Position numbers and translations under genes: made by a program
Notes under the pieces: model-generated
Databases searched by the model: none
Told to the model about the DNA's origin: nothing
What the model saw: the letters and a program-made list of their open reading frames with translations, nothing else
Source of the DNA: Desulfobacterales bacterium
GTDB lineage: Bacteria > Desulfobacterota > Desulfobacteria > Desulfobacterales > JAAELO01
Reading direction: 5' to 3'
DNA length: 40,670 bases
Assembly: GCA_024226555.1 (NCBI GenBank)
Contig: JAAELO010000550.1
Span: 1-40,670, forward strand
Shown: positions 40,614-40,670 of the stretch, piece by piece
Position numbering within the stretch: the stretch's first letter is position 1
Layout of the letters: the number at the start of each line of letters is the position of its first letter

Positions 40614-40670
40614 GGGAACCTCTAATAATTAGAATTTTGGATAAAATACAAGGCATTTCAAAAAATAACG
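40614..40670 (-). mobile_element. MITE-like element, copy 19 (cut by window end)
   Basis: The left half of an element: GGGAACCTCTAATAATTAG and interior up to AAAATAACG, where the window stops. It is preceded by TATA. The break falls at the same interior point as the window's first base. Confidence 0.85.

Noticed and set aside
1-40670. CRISPR array
   Set aside because: The many repeats are 40-190 bp, in both orientations, irregularly spaced and flanked by target duplications; there are no short direct repeats with uniform spacers and no cas genes.
1-40670. tRNA or rRNA genes
   Set aside because: I scanned the intergenic stretches for cloverleaf arms and for conserved rRNA segments and saw none.
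1-40670. Circular molecule, because the window ends share AACG and join within one element
   Set aside because: The flanks of the two half elements (TATA and TAAA) do not match as a target duplication, and a contig break at the repeat explains the pattern.

Overview
This is a low-GC stretch (roughly one third G+C by eye) from a Gram-negative bacterium: there are about six predicted lipoproteins with lipoboxes, a 3D-domain lipoprotein, a Bacteroidota-type ABC/HlyD export pair and an NtrC-type (sigma-54) two-component system. Taxonomic signals conflict. The minus-strand order pdxJ - nnr - tsaE - lysC recalls Desulfobacterota (from memory), ParE and ParC are strikingly close to the proteobacterial/gamma type, and the peptide-export cluster looks Bacteroidota-like. 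I do not assign a phylum.

Layout. 1-6427: a small Cys-rich protein, then the minus-strand housekeeping run pdxJ-nnr-tsaE-lysC (ending in a possible 30-residue membrane peptide) and an RluA-type pseudouridine synthase. 6573-11012: parE, a small DUF6485-like Cys protein and parC. 11021-11719: a Crp/Fnr-family gene broken twice, once by a one-base frameshift and once by a 127-bp mobile element. 12064-17345: a compact RiPP cluster made of a double-glycine precursor whose core has four Cys in perfect C-x4 periodicity, a terminator hairpin, a radical SAM/SPASM maturase, a C39-peptidase ABC exporter and an HlyD-type adaptor. 17659-28967: envelope proteins, a GAF-PAS histidine kinase with its NtrC-family regulator, a MaoC-like/YCII pair, an ABC-2 transporter, a VanW protein and small lipoproteins. 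29256-36071: a Snf2 helicase, a DUF2784 protein, an EEP-family lipoprotein and an MBL-fold lipoprotein. 36747-40557: a lone receiver protein, a PTH2-like gene, a padR-fetA-fetB operon with a clear candidate operator, and a HIT protein.

The window is saturated with one family of short, non-coding, palindromic elements (MITE-like). They have ends GGGAAYCTCTAATAA / TTATTAGAGRTTCCC, a usual length of 120-130 bp, and longer subfamily members of about 150-190 bp. I count about 20 full, deleted or remnant copies. Eight have perfect 4-bp A/T-rich target duplications. In three places the empty site can be rebuilt, showing that an element cut a regulator gene, replaced the end of a PTH2-like protein, or split an operon exactly between a stop codon and the next ribosome-binding site. 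Both ends of the window lie inside copies, so the sequence is probably bounded by assembly breaks at this repeat. No transposase that could move them is encoded here.

The most promising little-described system is the RiPP cluster at about 12.1-17.3 kb. The best-supported structural finding is the element family and its effects on genes.
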